A stretch of 64,000 nucleotides of DNA. Source: Actinoplanes sp040639655. Its GTDB lineage: Bacteria > Actinomycetota > Actinomycetes > Mycobacteriales > Micromonosporaceae. The DNA is taken from contig NZ_JBFAAI010000003.1 of NCBI RefSeq assembly GCF_040639655.1, forward strand, positions 1-64,000, in the 5' to 3' direction. This document shows positions 60,533 through 64,000 of the stretch, one piece after another; within the stretch, counting starts at the first letter, position 1, and every line of letters begins with the position of its first letter. A model generated the notes under the pieces. It had not been told where the DNA came from. It ran no database searches and saw nothing but the letters and a program-made list of their open reading frames with translations. The position numbers and the translations under genes were made by a program.

Positions 60533-61843
60533 TCAGCGGCGAGTTACGCGGACGACGAGCGACCAGACGGCCAGGAACAGAAGCACCAGCAACGGGACGA
60601 GCACCGCCGCGGCCAGGCTCACACCCACCGTGTCGAGGTCGAGCAGCGGCGGATCACCCGGACGAACCTTTCCGGCGGCCAGGACATCGTCGGCCACGTC
60701 GATCGACTCGACGTCGCCGGACAGGCCGAATCCGTCGGCGTCCAGCAGCCGCTGCCCGCTGCCGAGGACGATCAGCCGGGCCGTCTCGATGCCGTCCTGG
60801 CTGGTCAGCTCGGCCTGTTCGTTCGCGTTCGCGAAGAGCCTCGCCTCCGCGTACCGGGTCGGGGTGTACTCGACCGCGACCGGTTCGCCCGACGGCCACC
60901 AGCCGAGCACCCGCAGTGCGTAGATGCCGTCCCGGGGGTACGACGGACCCGTCACCGTCCCGTCGGCGGCCGAGATCGTGGTGACCGTCCAGCGGACCGG
61001 ATGGCCGGGACAGTCGCACTCCGCCGCGGAGACCACCAGCAGCCCGCGGCCGTCTCTGGTCCACGCGCCCTTACCGGCCAGCCGCCCGGTGACCGGAATG
61101 TCCACCGTGGCCCCACCGGCCAGCGTGCGGATGCTGATCCGGTCGCCGTTCTGGTAGGCGAGCCGCGAACCGTCCGGGGAGAATGCCGCCGTCCAGCCGG
61201 ACAGCACCCCGGCCGTCGGCACGGAGGCGATCTCCGTGGTCGCCCCGGTGGTCGCGTCGCCGAGCAGCAGCCGGATCTCGGTGTCGGGTGAACCGTGGTC
61301 GAGCGCCTCGGCGACCAGCAGAGCCACCGTGCGGCCGTCCGGCGACCACGCCTGCGACTCGATCCGGTAGTCGACCCGGGACCAGGAGCCCTGGTAGGCG
61401 ATCACCCGGCCGGTGGCCAGGTCCGCGACGCCCTCGTCGAAGGCGAGCCGGCCGCCGTCCGGGGACAGCACCGAGGCCATGCCGGCGACGCCGAACCATT
61501 CGGCCACCCGGTACGTGTCGTCGGCGCGGCCGACCAGCCCGGCCAGCCAGCCCGATTCGTCGGGGAACCAGGTGTTCGACGTGTAGAGCACCGAGGCGGC
61601 GCCGATCGGTGCCGCCTCGGCGTCCGGTGTCCACGGCGACGGCGCGCCGATCCGGGCCGGGAGCGTGCCTGCCCCCTGCGCCTTCGGCTGCGACGACCCG
61701 CCGATCGGGTGCCACTCGAGCAGGATCCCGGCCGCACCGCAGCAGAGGAGCAGCATCGCCAGCACCGCGACCACGGCGGCCGACTTCGCCACCCACCCGG
61801 TCCATCTGGGCAACACCTGCGATCTCGTCCGGTTCTCCCCCAC
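60533..61843 (-). CDS. Membrane-anchored beta-propeller-like protein
   Basis: A 436-residue protein of unknown function. One N-terminal membrane helix (SAAVVAVLAMLLLCCGAAGI, from about residue 20) and one near the C-terminus (SLAAAVLVPLLVLLFLAVWS) flank an outer domain. That domain has repeated WSPDGRTVAL and FSPDGSRLAY segments, typical of TolB/WD40-like propeller blades. TATAGT lies seven bases upstream of GTG 61843 and no ribosome site is present, so it is probably leaderless; ATG at 61885 lies ahead of that promoter. It follows a lipoprotein gene on the same strand. Protein binding is the usual role of such propellers. Confidence 0.8.
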   Translation of the reverse strand: MGENRTRSQVLPRWTGWVAKSAAVVAVLAMLLLCCGAAGILLEWHPIGGSSQPKAQGAGTLPARIGAPSPWTPDAEAAPIGAASVLYTSNTWFPDESGWLAGLVGRADDTYRVAEWFGVAGMASVLSPDGGRLAFDEGVADLATGRVIAYQGSWSRVDYRIESQAWSPDGRTVALLVAEALDHGSPDTEIRLLLGDATTGATTEIASVPTAGVLSGWTAAFSPDGSRLAYQNGDRISIRTLAGGATVDIPVTGRLAGKGAWTRDGRGLLVVSAAECDCPGHPVRWTVTTISAADGTVTGPSYPRDGIYALRVLGWWPSGEPVAVEYTPTRYAEARLFANANEQAELTSQDGIETARLIVLGSGQRLLDADGFGLSGDVESIDVADDVLAAGKVRPGDPPLLDLDTVGVSLAAAVLVPLLVLLFLAVWSLVVRVTRR

Positions 61844-61887
61844 GGCCGGGACTATAGGGTGATCATGCAAAGTGGCCGGCACCACGA

Positions 61888-62496
61888 TCAGTGCGGGCGG
61901 CGCCGCACCGTCACCCAGCGGTCGTCCAGCTCACCGGATGGCCACCGCACTCGCACGGCGCACCGGAGACCACCGCCGTCGTGCCCACCCGGGCAGCACT
62001 GCCTGTCGCACCCGCACCCCCTATCCGGACGGTGCAGGTAACGCGGTCCGGATTCGGTGCGTTCGATGGAGGTGGCGTCGGCGAACAGGACCGGGGCGGC
62101 CGGCACCTCGCAGAAGGCGAGGAAGCCGCTGATCTTCTCGGAGGCGATGGCACCGCCGTTGTCGATCACGGCGGTGGCGATGAACGTCTCTCCCGAGGTC
62201 AGCGTCCGGCCTCCGGGGAGATCCACCTCGTACCGGCCGCCGGGCCTTTGACTGACCTCGGTGCCGTCGGGCCAGATCGGATGCCGCTCCACACCGTCGA
62301 TGATCACGTTGACGCAGCCGTTGGCGCGGGCCACGAGGTCGGCGGTCACCGTGCCCGGGGCGGCGGTGAAGTGACCGGTCACCGGCGGGGTCGCCAGGTC
62401 ACCGGCATCGAGATGGCCGTAGCCGGCCACGTCGTCGCCACCGCAGCCGGCGGTGGCGAGGACCGTACAGACCACGAGCACGCCGGGTATCCGCAT
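61888..62496 (-). CDS. Lipoprotein of unknown function
   Basis: A 202-residue predicted lipoprotein. The signal is RIPGVLVVCTVLATAGC, with the lipobox LATAGC. The mature part is beta-rich. Its last 50 residues are unusual for the cluster of Cys (RGCGCDRQCCPGG) and a basic end (TVRRRPH). There is no recognised domain. It lies directly upstream of the propeller gene with a 44-base gap that contains that gene's own -10-like element. No function can be assigned. Confidence 0.75.
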   Translation of the reverse strand: MRIPGVLVVCTVLATAGCGGDDVAGYGHLDAGDLATPPVTGHFTAAPGTVTADLVARANGCVNVIIDGVERHPIWPDGTEVSQRPGGRYEVDLPGGRTLTSGETFIATAVIDNGGAIASEKISGFLAFCEVPAAPVLFADATSIERTESGPRYLHRPDRGCGCDRQCCPGGHDGGGLRCAVRVRWPSGELDDRWVTVRRRPH

Positions 62497-62523
62497 GGGT
62501 GGACGATATAGATCAACAGCCGT

Positions 62524-62994
62524 TCAGGGGAGCCCGCGGCGGTGCTCGAAGATCAGGTAGGTCTCGGTGCCGGCGATCAGCCGGGTGCCGCTGAGGTGCT
62601 CGGTGATGACGGCGCGCAGATCGTCGACGTCGGCGCAGGCAACGTGCAGCAGGAAGTCGTAGGAGCCGGACACGAAGTAGACGTCACGGACGGCGGGCAG
62701 ACCGGCCAGGGACTCCGCGAACCGGCCGATCGCCTCGCGGGCGTCGGAGCGCAGCCGGACCGCGATCATCGCCTGGATCGGGCGGCCGATCCAGGCCGGG
62801 TCGACGTCGGCGTGGAAGCCGCGGACCGCGCCGATCTCGCGCAGGCGCCGGATCCGGGTCAGGCAGGTCGACGGGGCGATGCCGACCCGATCGGCGAGGG
62901 CGTTGTTCGGCATGCGGCCGTCGGCCTGCAGCAGGCTCAACAACTCCAGGTCGATGTTGTCGAGGCCTCGAACATCCTTCGGCGGCTCGGTCAC
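62524..62994 (-). CDS. Lrp/AsnC-family regulator, probable regulator of alanine dehydrogenase
   Basis: A 156-residue regulator with the normal Lrp layout. An HTH lies at about 12-60 (LDNIDLELLSLLQADGRMPN, then IAPSTCLTRIRRLREIGAV), and the C-terminal RAM ligand domain carries VYFVSGSYDFLLHVACAD. GTG 62994 gives the standard start; longer upstream readings are unlikely. It is divergent from alanine dehydrogenase, the classic AldR arrangement, in which alanine binding activates ald. The 129-base divergent gap would hold the sites, but I could not define repeats. Confidence 0.9.
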   Translation of the reverse strand: MTEPPKDVRGLDNIDLELLSLLQADGRMPNNALADRVGIAPSTCLTRIRRLREIGAVRGFHADVDPAWIGRPIQAMIAVRLRSDAREAIGRFAESLAGLPAVRDVYFVSGSYDFLLHVACADVDDLRAVITEHLSGTRLIAGTETYLIFEHRRGLP

Positions 62995-63123
62995 TTTCGA
63001 CCACCGGCGCGAACTATCTGCCCTGGCAGCGTTACGGACAGAATCTTCTTCGCCCCACTTGCCGCTCTGCTGCACATCGTTCCACTCTATCGCCGACAGT
63101 AGTACATGGCGGAGGGAAGTCCC

Positions 63124-64000
63124 ATGCACATCGGCGTGCCGGCAGAGGTCAAGAACCACGAGTACCGGGTGGCGATCACCCCGGCCGGCGTGGTGGAAGC
63201 GATCAAGCACGGGCATCAGGTGTCCGTGCAGGCCGGTGCCGGTGTGGGCTCCGCGATCAGCGACGACGACTACCGGGCCGCGGGCGCGGCGATCCTCCCC
63301 GACGCCGACACGGTGTGGGGCGCGGCCGACATGATCCTCAAGGTGAAGGAGCCGATCGCCTCCGAGTACCACCGGCTGCGCGAGGGCCAGGTCCTCTTCA
63401 CCTATCTGCACCTCGCGGCCGACGCCGACGGGACCAAGGCACTGCTCGACAGCGGGACGACCGCCATCGCGTACGAGACGGTGCAGCTCGCCGACGGGTC
63501 ACTCCCGCTGCTCGCCCCGATGTCGGAGGTGGCCGGCCGGCTCGCCCCGCAGGTCGGCGCGTACAGCCTGATGCGCAACAGCGGCGGTCGCGGCGTCCTG
63601 CCGGGTGGGGTCCCCGGCGTCGCGCCGGCCAACGTGACCGTCATCGGTGGTGGCGTGTCGGGCGTGAACGCGGCCACGATCGCGCTCGGTCTCGGCGCCG
63701 ACGTCACCATCCTGGACCTGAGCCTCCCGCGGCTGCGGCAGATCGACGCCCAGTTCGGCGGGCGGGTCAAGACGCTGGTGTCGAACTCGTACACGATCGA
63801 GCAGTCGGTCCTCGCCGCCGACATGGTGATCGGTGCCGTGCTGGTGCCCGGCGCGAAGGCCCCCACCCTGGTCAGCAACGACCTGGTGAAGCGGATGAAG
63901 CCCGGCTCGGTGCTGGTCGACATCGCCATCGACCAGGGCGGCTGCTTCGAGGACTCGCGGCCGACCACCCACCAGGACCCGGTCTACCGGGTGCACGAGT
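63124..64000 (+). CDS. ald: Alanine dehydrogenase (3' end beyond the window)
   Basis: The first 292 residues of an NAD-dependent alanine dehydrogenase, which interconverts alanine and pyruvate plus ammonia. The N-terminus HIGVPAEVKNHEYRVAITP is characteristic. Conserved features are K73/E74-type substrate residues in LKVKEPIASEY, H95 in YLHLAADAD and the GGGVSGVNAATIALGLGA nucleotide fold. The family runs to about 370 residues, so roughly 80 are missing at the right edge. GGAGGG stands seven to eight bases before ATG 63124. The frame is open to the last base. Confidence 0.95.
   Translation, partial: MHIGVPAEVKNHEYRVAITPAGVVEAIKHGHQVSVQAGAGVGSAISDDDYRAAGAAILPDADTVWGAADMILKVKEPIASEYHRLREGQVLFTYLHLAADADGTKALLDSGTTAIAYETVQLADGSLPLLAPMSEVAGRLAPQVGAYSLMRNSGGRGVLPGGVPGVAPANVTVIGGGVSGVNAATIALGLGADVTILDLSLPRLRQIDAQFGGRVKTLVSNSYTIEQSVLAADMVIGAVLVPGAKAPTLVSNDLVKRMKPGSVLVDIAIDQGGCFEDSRPTTHQDPVYRVHE

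Overview
The window is about 64 kb of very GC-rich DNA with strongly GC-biased third codon positions, frequent GTG starts, Tat and lipoprotein signals, F420-type and MocR-type proteins and many leaderless-looking starts. This points to a filamentous actinobacterium, most likely Micromonosporaceae (Actinoplanes-like). That assignment is inference from gene content, not from a marker gene. No rRNA, tRNA, CRISPR array, transposase, integrase or phage gene was recognised.

Layout. 1-6.3 kb: a HAD phosphatase, a GAF-GAF-GGDEF diguanylate cyclase, a secreted protein and a single-chain (alpha-beta fused) glycyl-tRNA synthetase. 6.4-13.3 kb: a tightly packed set of a SWIM zinc-finger protein and two large helical-repeat (DUF6493-type) paralogues, followed by a degenerate tandem repeat. 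13.9-17.1 kb: a Tat-exported glycerophosphodiesterase, a GC-rich repeat tract, and a PiT phosphate transporter with a small membrane partner and a possible PHO box. 17.3-27.0 kb: a reductive pyrimidine (or hydantoin) catabolic locus. A MocR regulator and a class III aminotransferase face a seven-gene operon of N-carbamoyl-beta-alanine amidase, dihydropyrimidinase, an F420-type luciferase-like oxidoreductase and an ABC importer.

27.1-33.4 kb is one minus-strand run: a PAS-GGDEF cyclase, a GGDEF-EAL protein, a small nuclease-fold-like protein, an SCO6745-type protein and an unknown. 33.5-40.2 kb carries a repeat-tailed DUF5666-type secreted protein, a Ser/Thr kinase with a textbook leaderless promoter, two LacI regulators, a GlxA-type regulator and an orphan GAPDH. 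40.3-46.0 kb holds an XRE-cupin regulator with a palindrome over its own start, a divergent methyltransferase, a tandem ribbon-helix-helix protein coupled to a large repeat-rich membrane protein, and two small membrane proteins.

46.1-60.3 kb is a secreted and carbohydrate block: a three-repeat secreted protein, a beta-trefoil protein, a pectate lyase and a hexuronate locus. The hexuronate locus has two Gfo/Idh dehydrogenases, fructuronate reductase and uronate isomerase, divergent from a LacI regulator, a sugar ABC transporter and a DUF624-like membrane protein. Two matching LacI palindromes lie in the divergent promoter region. The window ends with a propeller-like membrane protein, a lipoprotein, and an Lrp regulator divergent from alanine dehydrogenase, which runs off the end.

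Two window-wide patterns stand out. One is a dispersed 20-bp element (AGACAGCGGT, 5 bp, then ACAGC or CCAGC) found five times in three intergenic regions. The other is a set of at least eight genes whose -10-like hexamer lies only 6-8 bases from the start codon.
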